A DNA stretch of 64,000 nt from Physcia stellaris (Eukaryota > Ascomycota > Lecanoromycetes > Caliciales > Physciaceae): NCBI GenBank assembly GCA_018902385.1, contig JABSSW010000030.1, forward strand, positions 248,001 through 312,000, read 5' to 3'. The notes under the pieces were generated by a model. It was not told where the DNA came from. It saw only the letters and a program-made list of their open reading frames with translations, and did not search any database. Positions 12,803 to 24,397 of the stretch are shown here, one piece after another; positions within the stretch are counted from its first letter, which is position 1, and the number at the start of each line of letters is the position of its first letter. The position numbers were made by a program, and so were the translations under genes.

Positions 12803-14665
12803 GTGACGTTAGCCAAGATGCCTGACAGACCTCTGACCGTACTCACGTACGCCGCGAGCGCATCTCTTGCCGCCATCGCTTTGGTCTATTTCTTCAGTCC
12901 AAATCATCTGATCGATGGGGAGGCCTCTGCAAACTCAGCAAGCACACGTAAGAAAGGGGTTGTCGGCCTGTTGAACCCCGCCAACGACTGCTTCATAAAT
13001 TGTATCTTACAGTCACTCGCTGGACTTGGCGACCTTCGCCTCTATCTGATCAGAGAGGTTCACCGGAGAGAGCTTAGCGATCCTTCCATCTATACTTCGG
13101 TAGCTCTCAAGGACCAAAATGGGAACCAGGTCCATTCATCCAAATTAGCTAGTCTACAAAGCGGGGAGGTTACCCAAGGCCTGAAGTCAATCATAGACAG
13201 TCTAAATGAGCGGCCTATCCACAAAAAGACCATTTCAGCATCGAACTTTGTCAGGGTACTGGAGAACGCCTTTGGATCACGGATCAGCAAGACACAGCAG
13301 GACGCTCAGGAGCTATTACAAATTGTCGCGGAGCGATTAGCCGAAGAATACCATGCTGGTAGGGATGCGCGCAGAAGAGCCTTCCAGAGCGAGTCCAATA
13401 ACATTGATAATAAAGCTTATCCTGAAGACCTAAGCCAGAGCAAGGAAGGAGAGGATGAAGACACATTTTTGGAGGATCTGCTTGCAACAGAACGCGATTC
13501 TGATATCTCAGACGATGAGATTGGATTCCCACTCGAAGGCACAACAGAGGCTGGGATCGAATGTTCACATTGTCACTTCAAGCCAAAAGCTAATACAACC
13601 AGCTTTGTGATGCTAAATCTCATGGTTCCTCACAAAAGCTCCACGACTCTCAACGATTGCTTCGATGCTCATTTCAAGACGGAGCACATTGACGACTATA
13701 CCTGCGATCAATGCCGTCTACAGCACGCTCTTGATGCTTTTGGAAAAGACTTATGCCGTGTAAAATCGGAAGCAGAGAAAGCAATAATAAGAGCCAAGAT
13801 CCTCAAAGTTCAAAAGGCCTTAAACGAGAACCCCGAGCAGCCACCAGAAGACGTGGATTTACCGAACGTTAGCCTGGCTCCAAAACGACGAATAGCACGT
13901 CATGTTCAAATTACGAGTTTCCCCAAGATTTTGGTCATTCATCTTTCGAGATCAGTATTTGATCCTGGTAGTATTTCCACAAAGAACATGGCAAAGGTCG
14001 CTTTCCCGGAAAGGCTGCCTCTCGGTGGTTTGCTGAACAGAAGAAACTACAAATTATTGGGGATGGTGACGCATAGAGGCACGCATAACAGTGGCCATTA
14101 TGAGGCTTTCCGCAGGCAGCACTTGTATGCACCAGTTTCCACGCCACACAAAAAGAGGCCGTCTGGCCCATACAGCGCTACAAGTACCCCTAATTTGGGC
14201 GTGACACGAAGCCCTGATCTCTCTTCTCAATCATTATGTCCTCCCGAGCCAACTATTGATTCAGTCAGGAACCCCAAGGTCATTGTGAAGGGAGAAGCAT
14301 CTACAAGTTCTTCTGACCCATCCGTATCATCTAATTCTTTACCTTCGCCTTCTACAAGGCCATCCTCCAGCTCTAACTCTGGCGTGCCAACGTCACAACC
14401 CTTGAATTCACCCTCGAGTTTTCCAAAGAAGGAAAATCTCTTGCCTGTTAGAAACCAAACCTTGTCATTCACACAGGAAGTAAGCGCAACGAAAAAGCAG
14501 AAAAGATCTTCGATCGACATTACTCGGTTGAAGCGGAGAAAGAAAGTCAGCGAGCGGTGGTGGCGCATCAGCGACGACAAGGTCAAGGAATGTACAACAA
14601 GTGATGTCCTCGCAATGCAGAAAGATGTTTATATGCTTTTCTACGAGATGGAGAGAGACGGATGA
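12803..14665 (+). CDS. Ubiquitin carboxyl-terminal hydrolase, Ubp16-like, membrane-anchored
   Basis: The single-exon protein of 620 residues is a USP-family cysteine protease that removes ubiquitin from proteins. The Cys box GLLNPANDCFINCILQSL holds the likely nucleophile C63. The His box near HNSGHYEAFRR holds the likely base H432. A zinc-ribbon pair (CSHC...CDQC) lies between them in the fingers. An N-terminal hydrophobic segment (TYAASASLAAIALVYFF, residues 15-31) matches the membrane anchor of yeast Ubp16 at the mitochondrial outer membrane. A Ser/Pro-rich, low-complexity insert of about 130 residues follows the His box before the C-terminal WWRISDDKV strand, a USP feature. MTLAKMPDRP is taken as the start; the second ATG five codons later is an alternative. 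All core motifs are intact. Confidence 0.88.
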   Translation: MTLAKMPDRPLTVLTYAASASLAAIALVYFFSPNHLIDGEASANSASTRKKGVVGLLNPANDCFINCILQSLAGLGDLRLYLIREVHRRELSDPSIYTSVALKDQNGNQVHSSKLASLQSGEVTQGLKSIIDSLNERPIHKKTISASNFVRVLENAFGSRISKTQQDAQELLQIVAERLAEEYHAGRDARRRAFQSESNNIDNKAYPEDLSQSKEGEDEDTFLEDLLATERDSDISDDEIGFPLEGTTEAGIECSHCHFKPKANTTSFVMLNLMVPHKSSTTLNDCFDAHFKTEHIDDYTCDQCRLQHALDAFGKDLCRVKSEAEKAIIRAKILKVQKALNENPEQPPEDVDLPNVSLAPKRRIARHVQITSFPKILVIHLSRSVFDPGSISTKNMAKVAFPERLPLGGLLNRRNYKLLGMVTHRGTHNSGHYEAFRRQHLYAPVSTPHKKRPSGPYSATSTPNLGVTRSPDLSSQSLCPPEPTIDSVRNPKVIVKGEASTSSSDPSVSSNSLPSPSTRPSSSSNSGVPTSQPLNSPSSFPKKENLLPVRNQTLSFTQEVSATKKQKRSSIDITRLKRRKKVSERWWRISDDKVKECTTSDVLAMQKDVYMLFYEMERDG

Positions 14666-15841
14666 AGCCTGTCAACCTCGTCCATGATAGCCAACCACAA
14701 GCACACCCTGACGGCACTTACAAGTAACCACCATTGTGTTACCTATGTGTGTCTAGGAATTCAAGGCTCCTGAATCCTAAGAGCTGAATCCTACAAATAC
14801 GCCGCCAACGACGTAAGCCCAAATGACCAGCAAATCCAATGTCGGCTATATGGCGTCAAGGGCTTGGTTCAGATCAAAGAGAACACTGGTCGATTGAAAC
14901 TCGGGTAAGACTGGGTTGTCCACCTCGTGATACTTCGCACTGAACAATCTTCCATTCAGGCGATAGCGTTACCGTTTGTCAAGTGGGCTTCCAGCCAGCG
15001 AGTCGACCCTGTGTTGTCTTTTGTAGCTGTACAAGTTCAGAGATAATCCGTACGGCTTCAGCAAGGAGACAGCTGTGAATAGACACACATCTCTGTGTAT
15101 ACGTCGATGCGTGGGAATTAATGACTCACAACAAGCAGAAGAGTATTGGAGAGTGAAGTATCTGTGATATGCCGGTTATTTTTGCCGTCTGTTCTGACAC
15201 ATAGGGACGATTAATGTACATTTGCAAGTCAGCCTCGAACGCAATGGTAGGCGAGTCCCGGAGCTTACGTACCTCCCATCTTGGCAAGCGGAGTGGAAAG
15301 CTTGGCTGCCAAGAGCGGAACCTTGGCAGCCATGCGTCTAAAGACCACTAGCGCTCTTCGCCACTTGCCCTCATCCATACAGAATGTCTTCAGAAATCTC
15401 CTGCTCTGATAACCCCAGGCGAATGCAGGGTGCCAGATATCATCACGGCTGTGCATGTGACTATTGTACAAGCGAATATGCATAAGCTATGTGAGTCGGT
15501 CTTTGTGCGTTGCTCTCGTGGAGGTAAATGCCTATCAAAGCATCCGAGTCATGTCTGCGCTCTACCTTACACAGGGTACTCCAGCTTCTTCCTGTCTTGG
15601 CTCTCCTTGTGCTTTTCTGGGCGCAGCAGACTGACGTGTTTGTGATCTTTGTCACCATATTGATCGAGATCGTAATTAAAGTACATAAAGAAGCTCAAAG
15701 CTTATCCTTAACTTACCTCTCCCGTCTATCTATCCTGTCTATCATCTACTTTCAATATCCAGAAAAGGCCTCTCATACTCTGACGGGACTATTTTGAGCT
15801 CCTACTCCTCGTAATTTCACTTTAATTGCCCTAATCTTGAT
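14666..15841. other. Intergenic region with a doubtful small minus-strand gene
   Basis: About 1.2 kb separates the Ubp16-like gene from the ENA ATPase. On the minus strand there is a possible small gene. ATG at 15,333 opens MAAKVPLLAAKLSTPLAKMGG, ending at a clean GTACGT donor (15,272). Farther on a CACAG acceptor at 15,073 opens AEAVRIISELVQLQKTTQGR to a stop at 14,979. The middle exon and frame could not be settled and no family is recognised. The right end is presumably the ENA promoter. Confidence 0.3.
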
Positions 15842-18800
15842 ATGCCTACTTCCAACGCTTGTAAAGAGCAAAACTATTCTCGACATCCATTTCTTTTATC
15901 TGTAGATTCCATCTTAGACCAGCTACATACAAACAAAGACACTGGGTTAAGCCAAGTCAAGGCCCAAGAAGGCCAACGTGACTATGGCCCCAACAGACTC
16001 GAGGGTGAGGGGGGAGTGCAATGGTATTCAGTTTTGCTTAAACAGATCAGCAACGCAATGATCCTGGTACGTCTTTTCCAACCATATGTATAAAGGGATT
16101 TTCTCGAGCATACAAGACTATGACAAGTCGCGTGTCAGACAATCCGCTTTCCTCTTCGCCTAGTAGGCTAACACGCAAATAGGTGCTGGTACTTGCGATG
16201 GCTTTATCCTACGGAGTAACTGATTATATCGAGGGCGGGGTGATCTCAGCCGTCATTGTTCTCAATGTCCTAATAGGCTTCTACCAGGAATTTCAGGCAG
16301 AAAAGAAAATGGACGCATTACGTTCATTGTCCTCGCCTTCCGCAGCGGTTTTGCGTGATGGGAAAATCGAAACGATCCCCTCGCCAGAGGTTGTTCCTGG
16401 TGATATCGTCCAGATTAAAACGGGTGACACCATACCAGCAGATCTTCGCTTATTCGAGGCGATGAATCTCGAGTGCGATGAGAAGATCCTCACTGGTGAA
16501 GCTATCCCCGTCGCCAAGGACTTGAAGCACGATTTTTCAAATGATGACGAGCTCGCTACAGGCGTTGGCGATCGAATCAACATGGCTTACTCTTCGTCTA
16601 CTGTTACGAAAGGACGAGCTCGTGGTGTTGTTGTATTCACTGGAATGTTCACCGAGATAGGCAGAATTGCAGAGTCTATGCAAGGCAAGAAAAGGAAGGC
16701 TAATCGCTCTATGTCAAGGAAGAAGCATGGCAATTTTCAGCCTGCGAAAGGTGCTGCGCTTCGGGTTTGGGATGGCGTTGGCCAATTTTTGGGCCTTACC
16801 GTTGGCACTCCCCTTCAACGAAAGCTCAGCAAATTAGCCTACATTCTGTTCGGCTGTGCTATTCTTCTTGCCGTCATCGTCTTTGGTGTCAACAGATTCG
16901 ATGTCACAAACGAAGTTGCCATCTACGCTATTTCTACTGGTATGTCACCTTGATTGCTGCTCATGAATGTATGCTCACACTGTTCTAGGTATTGCTATTA
17001 TTCCTGAATCCCTGATCGCTGTCTTGACTATCACCATGGTTGTCGGAATGACCCAGATGCGCAAACGTCGAGTAGTCATTCGTCAGTTGAGTGCTTTGGA
17101 GGCACTTGGGGGTATCACTAATATTTGCTCTGATAAAACCGGAACCTTGACGCAAGGAAGAATGATCACACGTAAAGCATGGATTCCTGGTGGCGCTACA
17201 TACACAGTAAATGATGCCGAGGAGGCTGCGGACCCTACAAGTGGTACCGTTACCATGGGGTTGGACTCAGCCGATTATGAGGACAGCATCGAGGACGAAG
17301 AGAAGAAGGGCGAGAAGTTAGACCGAGCACGCAGTACCGTTGGCCTTACCTTCGACATTCCTGCAGAGAAGGCTCTCCAAGACCAGCGCAAGAAAACCAA
17401 GGCCGAGAAAGTGAAAGGCAGCGAGACTGAATACTCAATCCCCGATGTTTCGTCTGAGCTTGAAGCGTTCCTTCATTCGACTGCACTCTGCAACCTTGCC
17501 AGGGTTCGTCGTGACGAGAAGAACGGCTGGCAATCTATAGGAGATCCAACCGAAATTGCACTTCAAGTCTTTGCCCATAGATTCGAGTATGGGAAGCCCG
17601 TCCTCGAGTCGAGGGGCTGGAATCAATTAGCCGAGTATCCTTTCGATAGCTCCATCAAGCGTATGTCTGTCGTGTATCAAATGGAGACTCAGCGCTCGAC
17701 GATGATCTTCACCAAGGGAGCTGTTGAGAGGGTTGTTGAGCTTTGTACTCGCGTTGGGACTGGCGAAAAGCAACAAGAAATGAATGAAAAGATCAAATCG
17801 GGAGTACTCGACAAGATGAACGCATTTGCAAGTCAAGGACTTCGAGTGATGGCTATTGCGCAACGGGAAATAGCTTCAGAACAACAGTTCGATACGCAGA
17901 GTCCCCGTGAAGTCATAGAGAAAGACCTTACGCTCCTCGGTCTTGCCGGTTTGTATGATCCGCCTCGATTGGAGACTAAAGATGCCGTGCAAAGCTGTAC
18001 CGAAGCTGGCATCAAGGTCCATATGCTCACTGGAGACCACCCATCTACCGCTAGTGCAATCGCAAAAGAAGTTGGAATCTTACCTCGGAATATGAAAACT
18101 CTTTCAACCAATGTCGCCTCGTCTTTGGTAAAGACCGCGACAGAATTTGACGGCATGACCGACGAAGAGATCGATGCCTTGCCGACATTGCCACTAGTCA
18201 TCGCTCGCTGTGCACCAAATACGAAAACGCGAATGATTGCGGCACTTCATCGTCGGAAGGGCTTCGCAGCGATGACTGGCGACGGTGTCAACGATGCTCC
18301 CTCCTTGCAGGCCGCTGATGTCGGAATAGCAATGGGCCTTGCCGGATCGGACGTTGCGAAGGGCGCCGCAGACATTGTGCTGACTGACGATAATTTCGCT
18401 TCCATTGTCAACGCAATAGAAGAAGGTCGACGAATGTTTGACAATATCCAGAAATTTGTGCTTCATTTGCTTACCTCTAACGTGGCCGAAGTCATCTTGC
18501 TTATTGTTGGTCTTGGATTTCAGGACGAACAGGGCTTCTCTGTGTTCCCCCTAAGTCCACTCCAGATCTTATGGATTAATATGCTTACCTCATCTTTCCC
18601 GGCCTTTGGTCTTGGTCGAGAGAAGGCGAGCTCCGACATCATGCGACGACCACCGCACGACAACAAGCGTGGCGTTTTCACAATCCAGATCATAGTTGAC
18701 ATGCTGGTCCTAGGCGTCATCATGGGCGCCTTGACTCTACTCACCTTCGTCATTGTTGTCTATGGGCCTGGAAATGGCGACCTAGGGTTCGATTGCAACC

Positions 18801-19330
18801 GCAAACACTCGGAAAGTTGTGATGTTGTCTTCCGAGCACGAGCAACTGTGTTCGCGGAACTGACTTGGCTGATCTTGATCTCAGCCTGGGAATTTAAGAG
18901 CATTCGCCGTAGCATGTTCAGCCTCGATCCAGCAACCAGTGCAGATTATAGATTCCCTTTCTTCAAGGATATCTATAACAATCGCTTCCTATTCTACGCG
19001 GTCGTCATCGGCGCTCTGTCAGTCTTTCCTGCGGTTTACATCCCAGGCCTCAATACAGATGTCTTCAAGCATCAGGGCATCACTTGGGAATGGGGTCTCG
19101 CTTTTGGAGCTGTAATTATCTTCGTACTTGGTACGGAGCTTTGGAAGGGGATGAAGAGGCGATTTGGCTGGTTCCAGGAAGGCGAGGTGGTGAAGAGTGA
19201 CAGGCTGAGGCTGAACCAAGGGTTCTTCAGCTTTGCCAGGAGCTTGACACGGCCGAAGAGCAGTGAAAGTCATTTGGGAGATATGATCAAGGACGATGCC
19301 GAGAAAATGAAAGGCGAAGATCTGGTCTGA
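15842..19330 (+). CDS. P-type ATPase of the ENA (P2D, Na+/K+ efflux) class
   Basis: The predicted protein has 1,107 residues in three exons (15,842-16,066; 16,183-16,939; 16,989-19,330), with introns of 116 and 49 nt. It fits fungal ENA-type pumps, which use ATP to export Na+ or K+ across the plasma or endomembrane. It shows an N-terminal cation-ATPase domain (DTGLSQVKAQEGQRDYGPNRL), the actuator motif LTGEAIPVAKD, and the phosphorylation loop CSDKTGTLTQGR with D376. The nucleotide-binding domain (DPTEIALQVFAHRF) and hinge (MTGDGVNDAPSLQAADVGIAMG) are present, and about ten membrane segments. Membrane segment 4 reads IAIIPESL, with a glutamate in the ion-site motif. All catalytic motifs are intact. 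The first intron sits exactly before membrane segment 2 (VLVLAMALSYGVTDYIEGG). Confidence 0.93.
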
Positions 19331-21522
19331 AAACTACGCTCCGTCGAACCACAAATACCGCTGCACAAACAAAACCCCCGTGCAATTCTTGATAAGCCCC
19401 GATGCAGGATCTTCATAAACATCTGCCAAGCCCAGTCCGCTTTTAATAGTTCATTACTGTTGGTGAAACGATATCTGACCATACAAGCTACTTCCACAAT
19501 CTCCTTATTTCTCATCGGCGCCTGCGGGCAATCGAAGGTTTTAAGCGCAACCCTTTCTTTGACGGTCACTATGGTGCTAAGATTGGCGAAAGCGGCGCTG
19601 GACTTTGGGCCACGGTTGTTTATTTTGCGACCTCATCGGGGGTTCGAGAGGAGTAGATGCCGCTGAGGGCGTCAATGAGGTGAGTAACCTTACGAGGTTC
19701 GATGGCACGGAGCCAGTCAAGGGGTCTTTCGTCGAATGCGTTCCAGATGGTAATAATGCCGAAGTCTGGTATGGAATCGCTGCGAAGGATTGAGAGAGAG
19801 GCTTGCCTCATTTATCCATAGTCGAATATAAAGGTCCAAGAGATGGACGTGTAAGCGACGAGCACTGGGTAAAAAGGAAGGTGGTAAGATATGCGATTGC
19901 TTTGAGTTGCAGACGCTGGAAGTACATTTTCCTTGATTCTTTGGATAGATACGTAGGAAAGTGTGGCGCTTATCACAGATATCAGATAGAGTAGTTCCGT
20001 TGGAAAGTAACAACAACACTGAAACTTCAAAAACTCATTCACATATCCGCGGAATTGTGACGGTCAGGATGAGGAGGCGTCACTCTTCCCGAGTCGGCAC
20101 CGAGGTATCAGGCCGAATGTATGTGAGGTTGGGTTTGCAGTAATCATGTTGAGGATAAGATGAGACACTGAACACGATAGCGAATGGGAGAGGTGGCGGA
20201 GGGAAGTCTTACCATGTCCACTATTTGGCAAGCAATGTTTGACAGTATTGACACCTAATTGCAGATGGAGTAGTATAATAATTAAGATTAGGAACTTGCG
20301 CAAACGGAAGCCTCGAAATAATAGCTACAAGTGCTTTGGTCTTTTTGGTTTTGTTTTGGCGATTTCTGATCTCGTACAGCTCATCCATATCAGAATCACT
20401 CTTACCTTTTGAATAGCTACAGCAATCGGATAGGTCCAACTTACATCTGCTCACAAAATTGAGAGGCTGGGAGGCCTAGGGACTGTACGATGCTGTCAAG
20501 GCCTGGCGGTCAGTGACTCACACTCACAGTTCTGATGCGGAGCTAAGGCATCGATCTTGGACGCACACCCGGGCGAGCCAATGGTTGAGGTCAATTGGGT
20601 ATGACTCTTGCACTGCTGAAGCTCTAGACTCGACGAGCTTTCGACGTGGACGTGTTGCAGCAAAAAATCAACTGTCGACAGTAGCGCGTTCAATTCGTCC
20701 AATCACTACGCGCTGTCATGTTAACGTCGAATACGCGCCCAACCTCCACTAAGCTACTTTACCTCCCTCACGAAGCGCCAACTGAACACGAAAATACACA
20801 CTGATACTGGCGCCCATTTCAACTTGCCTCATCAAATGTTTCTGGCCTCATGACGGTCGGCGCCTGGCAAGATGAGATCTCTAAGAATACTTACTCGCCC
20901 TACCAGCATAGTCTGGTGTAACGTTTATGCGCCTCCAAATTGAGCCTCATCTCAAAGGCGTCATCCGTTTGCATGCAAATCCGGGGCTGGTCGGCGCAAT
21001 GGAGACCAGGTGACTTCGCGAATGACTAGCAACATAGGAAACGTTCAAGCTGCCTCGACCTTGACGCGCGACATCGAGGGTCCCTCGCGCTGGCTGCGTT
21101 TCAAGTAACCTCTTTCCCAAATGAATCAACCTGCTGATATCCTTTCTGTCTGCTTTCCCTACGTTTCACTTCGCGGTCTCCCTGTAGTCTGCAATGGTTC
21201 TGTCGTCGTGTTTCACTTCCTGCTCTGCACTATGGGGTGGTTGTGGAGGATAAGTATCGTTCTCGCGCCTCTGCACATTTGCTCTTCATTCTTCTTTCTC
21301 AAGTCACGATACCCTCGATGAAACGCCCTTAGGGACTTTCTTGACGAATCTCTTTTGTCTTCTTTCCTTTGTCTCTGTCATAGACTATACTCAGGAGCCG
21401 GACTCCTATCATAATCGCGCAAGCTCAACCATCTCTCTTTTCTTTTACAGATCGCGTAAGTACATGCTGTCTCATCACTTGCAATGGGAAGCTATATTAA
21501 CATATGATCCAGTCTGGAAGCA
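19331..21522. other. Gene-poor intergenic region
   Basis: Apart from a doubtful minus-strand relic at 19,620-20,303 I see no gene. The stretch from about 20,300 to 21,520 has only short frames. Its right end is probably the promoter and leader of the gene starting at 21,523, with pyrimidine-rich tracts typical of fungal leaders. Confidence 0.5.
19620..20303 (-). pseudogene. Possible broken membrane-protein gene
   Basis: A single minus-strand frame (20,042-19,620) reads for 140 codons with one internal TAA at 19,812. It looks protein-like on both sides of that stop: hydrophobic YHLPFYPVLVAYTSISWTF before, and SIPDFGIITIWNAFDERPL then HLIDALSGIYSSR after. Upstream, ATG at 20,303 opens a signal-peptide-like MRKFLILIIILLHLQLGVN followed by a GTAAGA donor. 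Together they suggest a decayed or unusually spliced gene for a small membrane protein. No family was recognised, so this is a weak call. Confidence 0.3.
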
Positions 21523-23196
21523 ATGCCTCTTGAACCATATCACTATAGACCTGCTACACCTCCATACGAGCCTGGTGCTTCGCCTCTCTCTAATCACAGC
21601 CGTAATACTTCGGGATCCTCCGCCTGGTCGCGCCATGGCTCCCCTACTCATTCCATCGAAACTCGCGCCTCAACCCCAACCCGTTCTCCTCTCCGACACT
21701 ACGGGCCTACACTTCTTCCCAAGATTCGCACCCAGGAGCAAACCCTTGAGCCACCGTCCAGCACTATCCGAACGCATCGGAGGGCTTCTTCGCACGCTGT
21801 CAATCCCACTCCACAACACACCATCTCAAGACCGGGATATCAACGAAGCACAACCTCTCCTCCAGAGACAATAAGCTTGCTCTCTCCTATCACAGCTACT
21901 CCTAACACTCGTTCTTGGAACGACTCCTCTTTGAACGCGCCATTTGAGTTTACTCCACAGACACTCGTCAGACCTTCCATCCATGCCAGAGCTTCATCTG
22001 CATCTCGTGTTGTCACCCACTCCCGAAACTCCTCTAATTCCTCTAATATCGACGAAGCTGCCTTACGCCGTTATGGATACCCAACATACCGTAATTACCC
22101 TACCTACCGCACCAACAACTACGCACCATCCGTCATTCCTGGCGCATCAACCTTCATCCCACCCCCAATCACCCTCCCAGCCCGCCCTGAGCCCGCTCTT
22201 CCAAGCGAGCTCCGCTACGTCGACGACAACGCCGAAGCGCTCAGCATAACCGAATACCTGACCACTCCGAACCCATCCATTAACCTCGTTCCCGAGGTAA
22301 ACTACTACCAAGGCAGCGGCAAACAAACGCACTTCTGGTGGGACATCCGCAACCTACGCACCTGGACCGACTTCTCCCTCAGCACCATCCGCTCGATCCC
22401 CGACTTCCCGCGCCTCCTCGACATCGACATCCCCGCCACCGCTCTGCCCGCCCCAACCATCCCCCGCTCGCGCTTACAACCCAGCTCGGAAGCCGCCCTT
22501 GCCGACCTCTGCCGGGACCACTATGCCGCAAAAGTGAACGCGGCGCTCAAAATCGGGCTGGGGAGCTACAACCACATCGCGATGCGGGCGCCCACACCCT
22601 ACAAGCCGGACGGCCCGCACTTCGTGTCCAACTACCAGAACGACATCGAGCAGACCTTCAGCGGTAACGGGCGCGGGCGCGTCGTCGGGCTGGTGAAATC
22701 CTACCACCGCTGGAACACGGGCATGCGGCACGAGGTCGGGCACAAGAAGGTGCTGTACCTGGCCGGGCTCTCGCACCTGCAGAAATGCATGCGCGAGCAC
22801 GGGTGCCGGTACGGCTTCCTGCTGACGGAGATCGAGCTCGTGTGCGTGCGCGCCGGCGTCGAGGAGGTGCCGTATTTCGGCTTCTTGGAGCTCAGTCCTG
22901 CGATAAGGACGGGCGAGACGAGGGGCTTGACGGTTGGACTCGCGCTTTGGTATTTGAATATGTTGGCTAAGGATAGTCCGTCTTTTGGACGCGGGGAGGC
23001 GCTGCCGGGGCAGTGTGGGTGGAGGGTTGATGTTGGGCCGCCGGCGGCGATGACGAGGATGAAGGTCTTGCCTGAGAAGGATGAGTGGATCCCCGGGACG
23101 CAGAAGGGGGAGACGCGGAATGCGAAGACGGTGCGTGGGTGGGTGTTTCCGGGGGATCCGTTCCATAGGTTGAAGGAGGGGAAGAGGAATCATTAA
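21523..23196 (+). CDS. Conserved fungal protein of unknown function
   Basis: The single-exon protein has 557 residues. The first 230 are Ser/Pro/Thr-rich and look disordered (for example HYRPATPPYEPGASPLSNHS). The C-terminal 300 residues are dense and conserved-looking: TEYLTTPNPSINLVPEVNYY, FWWDIRNLRTWTDFSLSTI, HYAAKVNAALKIGLGSYNHI, GFLLTEIELVCVRAGVEEVP and YFGFLELSPAI. This layout matches a widespread ascomycete family often carried in databases under the unsupported name sialidase; no sialidase Asp-box is visible. Codons in the second half are markedly GC-rich at third positions. No signal peptide or membrane segment is seen. Function is unknown; being an intact gene is well supported. Confidence 0.8.
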   Translation: MPLEPYHYRPATPPYEPGASPLSNHSRNTSGSSAWSRHGSPTHSIETRASTPTRSPLRHYGPTLLPKIRTQEQTLEPPSSTIRTHRRASSHAVNPTPQHTISRPGYQRSTTSPPETISLLSPITATPNTRSWNDSSLNAPFEFTPQTLVRPSIHARASSASRVVTHSRNSSNSSNIDEAALRRYGYPTYRNYPTYRTNNYAPSVIPGASTFIPPPITLPARPEPALPSELRYVDDNAEALSITEYLTTPNPSINLVPEVNYYQGSGKQTHFWWDIRNLRTWTDFSLSTIRSIPDFPRLLDIDIPATALPAPTIPRSRLQPSSEAALADLCRDHYAAKVNAALKIGLGSYNHIAMRAPTPYKPDGPHFVSNYQNDIEQTFSGNGRGRVVGLVKSYHRWNTGMRHEVGHKKVLYLAGLSHLQKCMREHGCRYGFLLTEIELVCVRAGVEEVPYFGFLELSPAIRTGETRGLTVGLALWYLNMLAKDSPSFGRGEALPGQCGWRVDVGPPAAMTRMKVLPEKDEWIPGTQKGETRNAKTVRGWVFPGDPFHRLKEGKRNH

Positions 23197-24397
23197 TCGT
23201 TTGTGCCTTATGTCTTTGGGATTTGCGTTTGGTGCAGGGATGGACTTGACTGGAAAGACTGGAAAAATTGGGTTGAGCTTGAGTATTTTCTTCTTACATT
23301 TCGCTTTTTTTTTAGATCTGGTTTATTGTATCTCGGTTGCTAATCGTCTTTTCTACATTCCTTCACTCATTTCCTTGTTTTGTTTTTCCTTTTTCTCCCC
23401 AAGAAACTAATTGCGAACCTCACTATTGCTCTTGATCTTTTTCCTTTCCCTCCATCAATCGAACACCTCGATCATCATTGAATCCGATTCCATCATCCGA
23501 GTTTCTCCCCTCCCTCGATCAGGTTCATTATCCCGTTTACATATTTCCCCTCCCATCCTATCCCTTTCCGGCGTTCCATCATCGTGTCCCCGTCTCTCCG
23601 ATCGCACCTCATTACTTGACGCTAATAATCCGCATTTCTTCTACCCCTATGAGACTGTATATCCATATAGTCCATCGTCTCACTACACGTAGCCTTCATA
23701 AATCTCCGGTTTGTATATAGGGGGGGAATGGGGGAAGGGTTTGATATCAGGACTTTCTTAGAAAAAGTGGTATCTGCACGGAAAGAGGTCTCGGGTTCCA
23801 TCAATTATTGAAAATTTCTCTCGATTAAGGAAGATAGCAGGATTGGATAGCTCTAAGAAATACCAAGCTTGCTTGTTCGATGGCGTCTATCGCAGGAGAT
23901 GGGGTCGGTGGCGAGTGGGTATGTTTACAATCATCGAAGGAGAGAAGTGCCGGAAATCCCTGGGTTCATGAGATTAAACCTGCTTCTCTGCGACGATGGT
24001 CGTGGAGTACATGGGCGAGGGATGCTATCACGCGCTGCGACGGATTTGTCTTGTTGGGTGGGTTTCGATGGTCTGACTTGTTTGTGGGCGGGGTTCGATG
24101 ATGTTATGGTGGAGTGGACTTGGCCGAAGGGGCGGTGCTTGGAGCGTGCTTGATAGGGTACGAGAAGAGACGTATCAGGACATCAAGGCCCAGTGACTAA
24201 ACAAAAGTGGAGGAAGAGTAGCCTGAGGAGCGGTGCATGGTAGTACCTGGTGGATCTGCGAGGAGATGGCCGTGGCTTGCCTTTAACAGAGGTCTAGCTG
24301 TTTCGTCAGTGCTTGATACCTGGAATGAGGCCAGAAATAAAAGTATTCGATTGGGGTAGTTTCCCCACCCTGGATCGAAAATATGACAATAAGTCAG
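23197..24397. other. Intergenic region, nothing recognised
   Basis: About 1.2 kb between two convergent genes (ending at 23,196 and 24,398). It holds pyrimidine-rich DNA and short frames only; it probably contains both 3' untranslated regions. Confidence 0.6.

Noticed and set aside
21341-21874. A 177-codon frame overlapping the start of the gene at 21,523
   Set aside because: It is in another phase, looks random after the overlap, and is better explained as the leader plus an out-of-frame reading of the low-complexity N-terminus.
22474-23193. A 239-codon minus-strand frame opposite the conserved gene at 21,523
   Set aside because: It is a GC-rich antisense shadow full of Arg, Pro and His, while the plus-strand frame has coherent conserved-looking protein sequence.
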